Assembly (NCBI GenBank): GCA_026705025.1
Contig: JAPPBN010000047.1
Location: forward strand, 1-43,196
Length of the DNA: 43,196 nt
Source of the DNA: Bin125 sp026705025
Lineage (GTDB): Bacteria > Chloroflexota > Dehalococcoidia > Bin125
Reading direction: 5' to 3'
Shown here: piece after piece, positions 32,772 to 39,760 of the stretch
Position numbering within the stretch: the first letter of the stretch is position 1
How the letters are laid out: each line of letters opens with the position of its first letter
Position numbers and translations under genes: made by a program
The notes under the pieces: generated by a model
Told to the model about the DNA's origin: nothing
The model's input: only the letters and a program-made list of their open reading frames with translations
The model's database searches: none

Positions 32772-33224
32772 ATGACCACCGAGACCACCAACCGACCCGA
32801 CTACCAACCCTACACGGACTGGCACTGCGACCACCACCGGGACGAGACCTACGCCGGTCCCGTCCTCCACGTCCTCATCGACGAGAGCGAGACCACCGCG
32901 ACCCCGCTCTGCGCCGACTGCGTTCAGCGCCTGCTGCTCACCTTCGCCGCGCAGCAGGAAGCCGAGGCCGACCGGCGCCCGCGTTCGTTCGAGGTGCTGA
33001 CCATCGCCGCCTACATCGAGGCGCTCCGGGGCCTGCCGCCGATCGGCTGTCCCTGGCCCGGTTACGGCGAGGACGAGACTGGAGCACTAGCCCCCTCGAC
33101 CGACGAGCAGTGCGACCACCACTTTTATCTCCCGGCGCGCCCCACCCACGAGCAGCTGGCCTCGCTCGTCGAGGACGCCATGGGGCACGCCTGCGCACAC
33201 CCGCGCGAGCACCGCGAGTTCTAA
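32772..33224 (+). CDS. Hypothetical Cys/His protein
   Basis: A 150-residue protein from ATG 32772, after GGAAAGGA. Cys and His occur in clusters: WHCDHH near the start, LCADC in the first half, and QCDHHFYLPARPTHEQ and HACAHPREH near the end, suggesting metal binding. No family is recognized. It lies in a run of small zinc-like proteins between the methyltransferase and the helicase. Confidence 0.72.
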   Translation: MTTETTNRPDYQPYTDWHCDHHRDETYAGPVLHVLIDESETTATPLCADCVQRLLLTFAAQQEAEADRRPRSFEVLTIAAYIEALRGLPPIGCPWPGYGEDETGALAPSTDEQCDHHFYLPARPTHEQLASLVEDAMGHACAHPREHREF

Positions 33225-33229
33225 TCATC

Positions 33230-33250
33230 TGTCCGGGCACACCCCGGGCA
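33230..33250 (+). terminator. Small GC hairpin
   Basis: TGTCCGGG and CCCGGGCA pair around a five-base loop (one G:T pair) directly after the Cys/His protein gene and just before the ribosome site of the next gene. Confidence 0.45.
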
Positions 33251-33266
33251 GGAACAGGAGACCACC

Positions 33267-33443
33267 ATGCCCCGACTCAGAGTCCACTACGCCTGCGACC
33301 GCTGCGGGCACACGTCCACGGCCGAGTACTTCGACTATCGCTACCACGAGACCGAGGTCGTCCGCATGCCCTGCGGCGGCTGCGGCTTCATGACCGAGCA
33401 CACGCCCCAGAACGCTGAGCGGATCACGGACGACGACCGCTGA
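33267..33443 (+). CDS. Zinc-ribbon microprotein
   Basis: Fifty-eight residues from ATG 33267, six bases after AGGAGA. Two CxxC pairs (YACDRCGHTS and MPCGGCGF) about 26 residues apart form a classic zinc ribbon. Such small ribbons often bind nucleic acid or help a larger partner; no specific family is recognized. Confidence 0.7.
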   Translation: MPRLRVHYACDRCGHTSTAEYFDYRYHETEVVRMPCGGCGFMTEHTPQNAERITDDDR

Positions 33444-33473
33444 GCGAATCAGCATCCCACCGAACCAAGCGAG

Positions 33474-33500
33474 CGGGCGAGGGGCGTAACCCCTCGCCCG
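33474..33500 (+). terminator. Perfect 11-bp stem hairpin
   Basis: CGGGCGAGGGG (33474-33484) and CCCCTCGCCCG (33490-33500) pair around a five-base loop, then ATCTAGTCAG. It lies between the zinc-ribbon gene and the next gene. Confidence 0.6.
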
Positions 33501-33526
33501 ATCTAGTCAGATTTGGAGAACCTGAC

Positions 33527-33841
33527 ATGACCCAGACTACCCAGTGCGGCTTCTGCCGCGAGACCTACGAGGCCGGAGAGCAGACCTATACGCCCGACGC
33601 CTTGGCGGCGCCGCTCAACCAGTGCGCGGCCTGCGCACGCCAGGAAGCGCGAGGCGCCCGCGAGCGCGAGTACCCGATGTTCGACCCGCCGACGACCGAT
33701 CGCGCGGCGGTCGAGCGCCAGGTGCTGGCCGAGAGCACGGCCCCGGACGGCCGCTACGTCGAGCACTGGCGGCCCGACGACCGGGTCGAGCTGCTCGACT
33801 GGCAGCCAGACGACCGAGTCTGGCTGGTGAGCGATGCCTGA
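33527..33841 (+). CDS. Zinc-binding microprotein
   Basis: One hundred and four residues from ATG 33527. Two CxxC pairs (CGFCRE near residue 7 and CAACARQ near residue 33) suggest a zinc-binding head; the C-terminal half is acidic with a duplicated motif (HWRPDDRVELLDWQPDDRVW). Its end overlaps the next small gene by eight bases. No family is recognized. Confidence 0.7.
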   Translation: MTQTTQCGFCRETYEAGEQTYTPDALAAPLNQCAACARQEARGAREREYPMFDPPTTDRAAVERQVLAESTAPDGRYVEHWRPDDRVELLDWQPDDRVWLVSDA

Positions 33842-34025
33842 GCCGAGTCCAGCGCCGCCCGACCTCGACGCCTACGTCAGATTGGGCGATGTCGTCACCG
33901 AGCTGTTCGAGCTTGAGCTGCTGCACACGGACGACGTGATCGACCGCGACACCGCGCGGCTGCTGGCTGAGCGGCTCACCACGGCCGCGCCAGAACGGCA
34001 GCTGCCGCTCCGGCTCACCGCCTAG
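33834..34025 (+). CDS. Small helical protein
   Basis: Sixty-three residues starting at ATG 33834, within the end of the preceding gene. It is acidic and helical (YVRLGDVVTELFELELLHTDD, then ARLLAERLTTA). No domain is recognized. Overlap with the previous gene suggests coupled translation. Confidence 0.6.
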   Translation: MPEPSPAPPDLDAYVRLGDVVTELFELELLHTDDVIDRDTARLLAERLTTAAPERQLPLRLTA

Positions 34026-34047
34026 TCCATATCTCAACCACTCAACC

Positions 34048-34083
34048 GCCCGACCCGCCGGCTGTGCGCTGCGCGGGTCGGGC
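34048..34083 (+). terminator. Perfect 11-bp stem hairpin
   Basis: GCCCGACCCGC (34048-34058) and GCGGGTCGGGC (34073-34083) pair around a 14-base loop, between the small helical protein and the paired Cys microproteins. Confidence 0.55.
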
Positions 34084-34101
34084 TGGAACGGAACCCGAAC
34101 C

Positions 34102-34290
34102 ATGAACCCCTGGATGAACGAGCAAGGCTGCCACATCTACTTCGACCGGATCACACCGATCAACGAGCACGGCCAAGACGCCGCCGAGCCCACCTACCGC
34201 TACTGGTGCGCCGCCTGCGGCCGCGACCACGACGAGTACGAGGACCTTGCCGACTGCGTCCGAGACGCGCGCCGGCACATCGAGGAGTAA
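34102..34290 (+). CDS. Four-cysteine microprotein, copy 1
   Basis: Sixty-two residues with Cys at 10, 36, 39 and 52, in the pattern EQGCHIYF, WCAACG and LADCVRDARRHIEE. It is clearly a paralogue of the next gene, six bases downstream. The four Cys suggest one zinc site with the last Cys on a C-terminal helix. Family unknown. It is likely to be cotranscribed with the helicase. Confidence 0.72.
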   Translation: MNPWMNEQGCHIYFDRITPINEHGQDAAEPTYRYWCAACGRDHDEYEDLADCVRDARRHIEE

Positions 34291-34296
34291 TCCCCC

Positions 34297-34494
34297 ATGA
34301 CCGAGTGGAGCAACGAACACGGCTGCGAGATCTTCTTCGAGGAACTCGTCGCCATCGATGAACACGGAGAGCGGACCGCGGGCAGCACCTTCAGCTGGTG
34401 GTGCCGCTGCGGTCTCAACCGCGACGAGTACGAACGACTGGCCGACTGCGTCCACGCGGCGCGGGCCCACATCGAGGAGGAGCCCCAACCATGA
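34297..34494 (+). CDS. Four-cysteine microprotein, copy 2
   Basis: Sixty-five residues with Cys at 10, 36, 38 and 50. It shares with copy 1 the NEHGCEIFFEE start, the INEHG-like turn, the WWC-x-CG pair and the LADCVHAARAHIEEE helix. The stop overlaps the helicase start by ATGA, so the two are translationally coupled, and the protein may be a helicase partner. The family is not recognized. Confidence 0.72.
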   Translation: MTEWSNEHGCEIFFEELVAIDEHGERTAGSTFSWWCRCGLNRDEYERLADCVHAARAHIEEEPQP

Positions 34495-36848
34495 ACCTGT
34501 CCGAGTTTATCGACACCTACCGCGAGGCGATCACCAAGCGAATCGTCCACAGCTACCCGCCCCGCTACCGGCCCCAGGCGGACGACCGCCCGTTGCCCCA
34601 ACTCAAGCGCCGACCGATGGGCGCCCAGGAGACCGCGATCCGCGGGGCTGCCCTGAGCCTCACCGAACAGCGCGGCACGACCGTGGTCGGCGAGATGGGC
34701 GTGGGCAAGACGTTCATCGCCATCGCCGCCGCCCAGCTGGCCGGCTTCCGACGCGTCCTGGTGCTTTGTCCCCCGCACCTGGTGGGCAAATGGCAGCGCG
34801 AGATCGAGGAGACGATCCCGCTGGTCCGCACCGGGATCGCCGATTCGATCACCGACCTGGAGCAACTGCGCCGCAAGGAAGGCACAGGACCGCAGTACGT
34901 GGTCATGTCGCACTCACGCGCGAAGCTGGGCCACCGCTTCCGCCCCGCCTACTGGATGCGGCGGCTGCGGGACGAGGACGGCCAGCCCGTCCGTAACGAG
35001 GAGACCGGCGAGTTCGTCATGACCCCGGCCTGCCCCGACTGCACCGAGCAGATTGTGGACGCGGAAGGCGTCCCCGTCACACACCGGCAGTTGGACAAGA
35101 AACGTCACAACTGCCCCGGGTGCGGGACGCCCCTGTGGACGGCCGAGGCGCGGCCGGTCGAGACCGAGACGAGCGGCGACAACGCCGGCCTTGTGGCGCG
35201 CCGGACGCCCGGCCAGGGGCCGCGCAAGTACCCGCTGGCCGACTACGTCAAGCAGCACATGCGCGGCTACTTCGACCTGCTGATTGTGGACGAGGTCCAT
35301 GAGCACAAGGGGAGAGGTTCCGCCCAGGGCCTCTCGGCCGGTATCCTGGCCGACGCCTGCGGCAAGTCGCTCAGCCTGAGCGGCACGCTCATGGGCGGCT
35401 ACGCCTCGACCCTCTTCCACCTGCTCTACCGGTTCTCGCCCGAGATCCGCTCGGAGTTCGGCCGCTCGGACGAGCGCAAGTGGGTTGAGCGCTACGGCTT
35501 CCTCGAACAGCGGGTGCGCCATGACCGCGACGACGATCCGACCGAGGACGGCTCGGTCTCGCGGCGGCGCAGCTACCGCAAGCAGGAGAAGGAGCGGCCG
35601 GGGATGGCGCCGGCGGCGCTGTTCCACCTGATAGGCCACTCCTTGTTCCTCAGGCTCGCCGATGTGGCCTCGGAGCTGCCGCCCTACGTTGAGCAGATCC
35701 AGGTTGCGAGCATGGACACCGAGGAGGACATCCACGGGCTCTCGCAGGCCTCCGCCTACCGCATCCTCGCCACCGACCTCAAGCGGGCCCTGCTGCGCGC
35801 GATCGAGCGCGGCTCTCAGCGGTTGCTCTCGACCTACCTGCAGGCGCTCCTGGCCTCTCCCGAGGGTTGCACCCGGGGCGAGTCGGTGTTCGACCCGGAC
35901 ACCGGCGAGTTGATCGTCCAGTTGCCGCCGCTCGACGCTGAACGCGTCTACCCCAAGGAGCAGCAGCTGATCGACCTGGTCGCGCAGGAACGTCTGGCCG
36001 GGCGGCGGGTGCTGGTCTATGCGACCCACACCGGGACGCGCGACATCACGGGACGCCTGGAGACCCTGCTCACCCGGCACGGATTCAAGACGGCGGTGAT
36101 GAAGGCCGACCGGGTCCAGCCCAAGCAGCGCGAGGCCTGGGTCGCCAAGCGGGTCGAAGAGGGCGTCGACGTGCTCATCTGCCACCCCCGCCTGGTCCAG
36201 ACCGGGCTCGACCTGATTCAGTTTCCAACCGTGGTCTGGTACGAAACCGACTACTCGGTCTACACCATGCGCCAGGCCTCGCGCCGCTCCTGGCGAATCG
36301 GCCAGCACCGGCCGGTCAAGGTCGTGTTCATGGCTTACCGGAACACGCTCCAAGCCGATGCCCTCAAGCTCGTCGCGCAGAAGCTGCAGTCATCGCTCGC
36401 GGTCGAGGGCGACCTGCCCGAGGACGGGCTCGCCGCCTACGGCGACACCGGCGACGACCTGATGATGGCCCTGGCCCGCAAGCTCGTCTCGGGAGAGACC
36501 GACGACGCGGAAGTCGAGGACATCTTCCGGCAAGCACAGCAGGTCGTGGCCGAGGCTGACCACTTGCTGGTCGACGCGGACTGGGAGCGAGCGGAGCCGG
36601 CGGCCGAACCGCTGTCCCTTTCGCCTCCCTCAGACCGGCAGGACTCATCAGCGGTCGAGATGGTCCCTTGCGGCGGACATCACGGTCAGGACGAGCAGCA
36701 GACGCTGTTCAGCTGGGCCGAGTTCCTGGCCGAACGGCCTGAGGAGTCGAAGCCTCGCGGACGCCACCCGCGACCCTCGGGTCCGTCGCTGTTCGACTGG
36801 GCCCTGGAGCGTGAGCAGCAAGCGGGGTTGCTAGCCGCCGGCGGTTAG
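34491..36848 (+). CDS. SNF2/DEAD-type helicase with inserted zinc finger
   Basis: The 785-residue protein has Walker A GEMGVGKT (67-74), motif Ia (VLCPPHLVGKWQRE), DEVH (267-270), and in the second lobe a TGLDLIQFP segment, YTMRQASRRSWRIGQ (motif VI) typical of SNF2 family ATPases. Between motifs Ia and II lies an insertion with a zinc site (C181-x2-C184 and C208-x2-C211). The last ~170 residues are an acidic extension with an unusual pattern (QQTLFSWAEF, SLFDWALE). Such proteins remodel or translocate on DNA; the exact role is unknown. Start is ATG 34491, after GGAGGAG. Its 3' end is repeated downstream at 38206-38709. Confidence 0.9.
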   Translation: MNLSEFIDTYREAITKRIVHSYPPRYRPQADDRPLPQLKRRPMGAQETAIRGAALSLTEQRGTTVVGEMGVGKTFIAIAAAQLAGFRRVLVLCPPHLVGKWQREIEETIPLVRTGIADSITDLEQLRRKEGTGPQYVVMSHSRAKLGHRFRPAYWMRRLRDEDGQPVRNEETGEFVMTPACPDCTEQIVDAEGVPVTHRQLDKKRHNCPGCGTPLWTAEARPVETETSGDNAGLVARRTPGQGPRKYPLADYVKQHMRGYFDLLIVDEVHEHKGRGSAQGLSAGILADACGKSLSLSGTLMGGYASTLFHLLYRFSPEIRSEFGRSDERKWVERYGFLEQRVRHDRDDDPTEDGSVSRRRSYRKQEKERPGMAPAALFHLIGHSLFLRLADVASELPPYVEQIQVASMDTEEDIHGLSQASAYRILATDLKRALLRAIERGSQRLLSTYLQALLASPEGCTRGESVFDPDTGELIVQLPPLDAERVYPKEQQLIDLVAQERLAGRRVLVYATHTGTRDITGRLETLLTRHGFKTAVMKADRVQPKQREAWVAKRVEEGVDVLICHPRLVQTGLDLIQFPTVVWYETDYSVYTMRQASRRSWRIGQHRPVKVVFMAYRNTLQADALKLVAQKLQSSLAVEGDLPEDGLAAYGDTGDDLMMALARKLVSGETDDAEVEDIFRQAQQVVAEADHLLVDADWERAEPAAEPLSLSPPSDRQDSSAVEMVPCGGHHGQDEQQTLFSWAEFLAERPEESKPRGRHPRPSGPSLFDWALEREQQAGLLAAGG

Positions 36849-36854
36849 CAACGC

Positions 36855-36919
36855 GGCAAGGCCGTCACACGACGCGTGTGTGGCGGCCTTGCCGTGGCTC
36901 CGTCTGCAAGCGCTTTTTT
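36855..36919 (+). terminator. Rho-independent-like terminator after the helicase
   Basis: GGCAAGGCCG (36855-36864) pairs with CGGCCTTGCC (36884-36893); six T follow at 36914-36919 in the context AGCGCTTTTTTCG. The T-run lies about 20 bases after the hairpin. The duplicated segment at 38718-38782 has the same order with a different hairpin. Confidence 0.7.
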
Positions 36920-37145
36920 CGTGCCTGCGAAAGGGGAGAATCTCTCACTGCATTGTATGAGGATCAGGCAAATCCTCTCGCACGACGCATTGAACGATCG
37001 CCCCAGGCAGAAGATGGTGACGCATAGCCGTTCGAATGGCAGTGCGATGCGTGCAGTCGTCGCTTCGCCGGTCGCACCCCTACGCCCGCACCCGTCGCTA
37101 CGGCTCGACGATACGAAAGGGAACTTAGTAGTTGACTCCGCTCGT

Positions 37146-37892
37146 CTAGCGTATGCCGAGGCGGATGATCTCGAGTACCACTCGCTCTGCGGCAGAGTCT
37201 TTCCACAAGTCGTCGGTCTCAGAGAATGCCTGAACCAGATCGACCAGCTGACTGGTCAAGTGGTAGGTGATTCGCCCCTGTGCGTCCTCCGGCCGAGCAG
37301 CGATCATTGGACCCCGCAGGCGAATAAAGGCGGCGACCGGTACAGTGATCGTCGGCTCGTCGCACACCTGATACCGGGCGCTGCAGGCCTTCATTGCGGT
37401 CAGGAGACCGTCGATCGCCAAGCGAATCTCTCCACCCAACTCGTACTCGGAGATGTCCCGATCCCAGGGTTCCTCCAGCTCGAAGGCGGCCATCTCCCGC
37501 CGAGACATCACAGACCGCAGATCTTCTGCTGCCGCTTCCACTTCGCTATCCAGCCTGCTCTCCAAGTCATCCGCCGCCTTGAGTATGTGGTCGCAGGCCG
37601 GATCCAAGTCCTCGTGAATCTCGAAGTTGTTGCACAGCAACAGCATGCGCTCCAAGGCGACCACGCCCTTCGCCAGCTGGATCGGGTCACCGCCCCAATC
37701 GGCGATCGCGGGCACTTCCTCAAGTAGCATCGTGAGCCGAACCGCGCTGTGCTCGCGGTTGCCGATCTCGAACTCGCCGGCCGGACCCGATTCTGCGTGC
37801 ACGAGGAAATACCAACCCGCGATGGCGGCGGAGACCGCGGCCAGAATGGCGAGCGCGATCCAAATGCGGCTCTCCGATCTCAGCCTGAACAC
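37146..37892 (-). CDS. Membrane-anchored protein of unknown function
   Basis: A 248-residue protein from GTG 37892, with AAGGGG upstream at normal spacing. A basic N-terminus (MFRLRSESR) and one hydrophobic segment (WIALAILAAVSAAIAGWYFLV) anchor it; the rest is acidic and helical with paired Cys (AMKACSARYQVC). No family is recognized. It is on the strand opposite the surrounding genes and sits between the helicase gene and the second copy of its 3' end, so it and its flanks may have entered by insertion or recombination between helicase paralogues. Confidence 0.7.
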   Translation of the reverse strand: MFRLRSESRIWIALAILAAVSAAIAGWYFLVHAESGPAGEFEIGNREHSAVRLTMLLEEVPAIADWGGDPIQLAKGVVALERMLLLCNNFEIHEDLDPACDHILKAADDLESRLDSEVEAAAEDLRSVMSRREMAAFELEEPWDRDISEYELGGEIRLAIDGLLTAMKACSARYQVCDEPTITVPVAAFIRLRGPMIAARPEDAQGRITYHLTSQLVDLVQAFSETDDLWKDSAAERVVLEIIRLGIR

Positions 37893-38205
37893 GATTGCCC
37901 CTTACTAGGCCGAGCTGGATCGTTGCCATGCGAAGTCAACCCGTGAAATCGCCGAGAAGGGGATCCAAGCCGGAACGCTCCCGCCTGTTTCGACGACCTC
38001 ACATCGCCGGATTAGACTCCGAGCGGGCTGTACAGTACGGCAATTCGTGATCGGGAGCCACTGTCAGCGCATGCACAGCAATGACAACGCCCCCTGCCGA
38101 AGCGGAGGCGTCTGGGTCGGCTAGCGGACTGATGCGTGAGAACGCCAAGAGCTGAAACGCGGACCGCGCCATTGGGCTGTCGTGATGCACGGGAGTTGCA
38201 ACTCG
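37893..38205. other. Gap with no gene
   Basis: No supported coding sequence or RNA is visible here. It separates the opposite-strand membrane protein from the duplicated helicase tail and carries no recognizable insertion-sequence ends. Confidence 0.35.
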
Positions 38206-38709
38206 ACACTGCAGGCCGATGCGCTCAAGCTGGTCGCGCAGAGGCTGCAGAGCTCATTGGCGGTCGAGGGCGATCTGCCCGAGGACGGGCTCGCCGCCTA
38301 CGGCGACACCGGCGACGACCTGATGATGGCCCTGGCCCGCAAGCTCGTCTCGGGAGAGACCGACGACGCGGAAGTCGAGGACATCTTCCGGCAAGCACAG
38401 CAGGTCGTGGCCGAGGCTGACCACTTGCTGGTCGACGCGGACTGGGAGCGAGCGGAGCCGGCGGCCGAACCGCTGTCCCTTTCGCCTCCCTCAGACCGGC
38501 AGGACTCATCAGCGGTCGAGATGGTCCCTTGCGGCGGACATCACGGTCAGGACGAGCAGCAGACGCTGTTCAGCTGGGCCGAGTTCCTGGCCGAACGGCC
38601 TGAAGAGCCGAAGCCGCGCGGACGCAACCCGCGACCAGTTGGGCCGTCGCTGTTTGACTGGGCCCTCGAGCGCGAGCAGGAGGCTGGACTGATCGCCGCC
38701 GGCGGCTAG
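38206..38709 (+). pseudogene. Partial second copy of the helicase 3' end
   Basis: From TLQADALKLVAQ to the stop at 38707-38709 this repeats the last ~167 codons of the helicase at 34491. The helicase motifs are absent and the start region has no good ribosome site, so it is a truncated copy. A 329-bp core (38275-38603) is identical, including silent sites, to 36414-36742; both flanks differ at many positions, including the terminator hairpin. That contrast suggests an older paralogue whose middle was recently homogenized by gene conversion. It could still be translated from GTG 38182 or ATG 38185, giving a tail-only protein. Confidence 0.85.
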
Positions 38710-38717
38710 CTCACGCG

Positions 38718-38782
38718 CTGGGGAGGCCATCACCGACAGGGTGATGGCCTCCCCAGGGTCTCCAGATGTGAGCGCCTTTTTT
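38718..38782 (+). terminator. Strong rho-independent-like terminator
   Basis: A perfect 17-bp stem (38718-38734 with 38740-38756) around a five-base loop, followed by AGCGCC and six T (38777-38782). Equivalent in position to 36855-36919 but with unrelated stem sequence. Confidence 0.78.
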
Positions 38783-38789
38783 CGTGCCT

Positions 38790-39723
38790 AAACGCGGGGC
38801 GCAGTTCGGGGAAGGGGCGGCGGCGTCCCAAAGCCGGCCTCGTTTGATTGAAGAGACACTCACGAGTCGCGCCGATCGGCCGGTCCACTGGCGGCTGCAA
38901 ACCTCCGGTGGCACGTCTTCCGTTGTCTCGGCGCCTACGGCCGGCCCAGTCATCGCCTTCCAGGCAACCCACCAGTGCCGGACCGAACCGGCCGGCGGTT
39001 GATCCACGGCGATAGCCACAAGAAGTCACCGCCCGTGCTTCCGGGGCCGCGTGGCTGCGTGCCGTCCAGCGGTGCGACACTGCTCAAGCCCGACGGTGAG
39101 GGCTCTCGCCAACAGCACGAGTACTGAGCCCTTGGCTCGAGTCGACGAGATCGGAGTACACGGCACTGGAGGGTGTCAGCTCCGCTCGCCGCTGCGGACC
39201 AACTCCGCCGGGGAGCGGAACGCCGCGGTCTCCAGCTGCGAACACGGCGGCGGCTCTGTCACTCGCAGTCGAATAGCTGTCCGGTCATCCATCGCCCCGG
39301 GCCACCAGTGCGACCTTCGAATGCCGGACGAGGATCATGCCCCGGGGCGGCCGGGGCAGGCGCCGCTGGTCATGTTCGGCAGGTCGACGCACGACCGCCG
39401 CGGCCTAGGGTTCATCCGCCGCAGGACATCGATCAACCGGATGCTGACTCGAGGACCGAACGAGATCCCCCCGGCTCGCTTCGGTGATCCAGCCGGTGGA
39501 TCCAGGGATTCGTATGCGATACGTGTCTACACGCAATCGATACTCGACGAATACGAACAAGGTGATACCTTGTTCGGGCTTGGGCATCGTTTGTATGCGG
39601 AGGTGGTCATGTCCCATCGAGCCCCCTGGCCAGATACGTCTTCTGACCTTTCCGGCGCGCCCGGCCTGACCCCTCTCCATCTTCTCCTGAACTTAGCCCT
39701 AGCAGTTTCCTCGACCAGCGCGG
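38790..39723. other. Gene-poor stretch, one palindrome
   Basis: About 930 bases without a convincing gene. The longest plus-strand open frame (39051-39728) is Arg/Pro/Ser-rich with no domain or ribosome site and is probably fortuitous. A perfect inverted repeat lies at 39554-39576. This may be the junction between the mobile element and the host-like region. Confidence 0.45.
39554..39576. promoter_or_regulatory. 23-base perfect inverted repeat
   Basis: CGAACAAGGT and ACCTTGTTCG flank a three-base centre. It lies in gene-poor DNA about 190 bp upstream of the secreted protein gene and could be a dimeric operator or recombination site. Confidence 0.5.
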
Positions 39724-39760
39724 CGTGACCCACGCCATCCCCAGAACTGAGGAGAAATCG

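Noticed and set aside
31630..32775. A 381-codon frame over the methyltransferase
   Set aside because: Low-complexity Arg/Pro/Gly shadow; the overlapping frame has DPCCG and NPPY motifs.
39051..39728. A 225-codon plus-strand frame in the gene-poor stretch
   Set aside because: No ribosome site, no domain and biased composition; it crosses the perfect palindrome.
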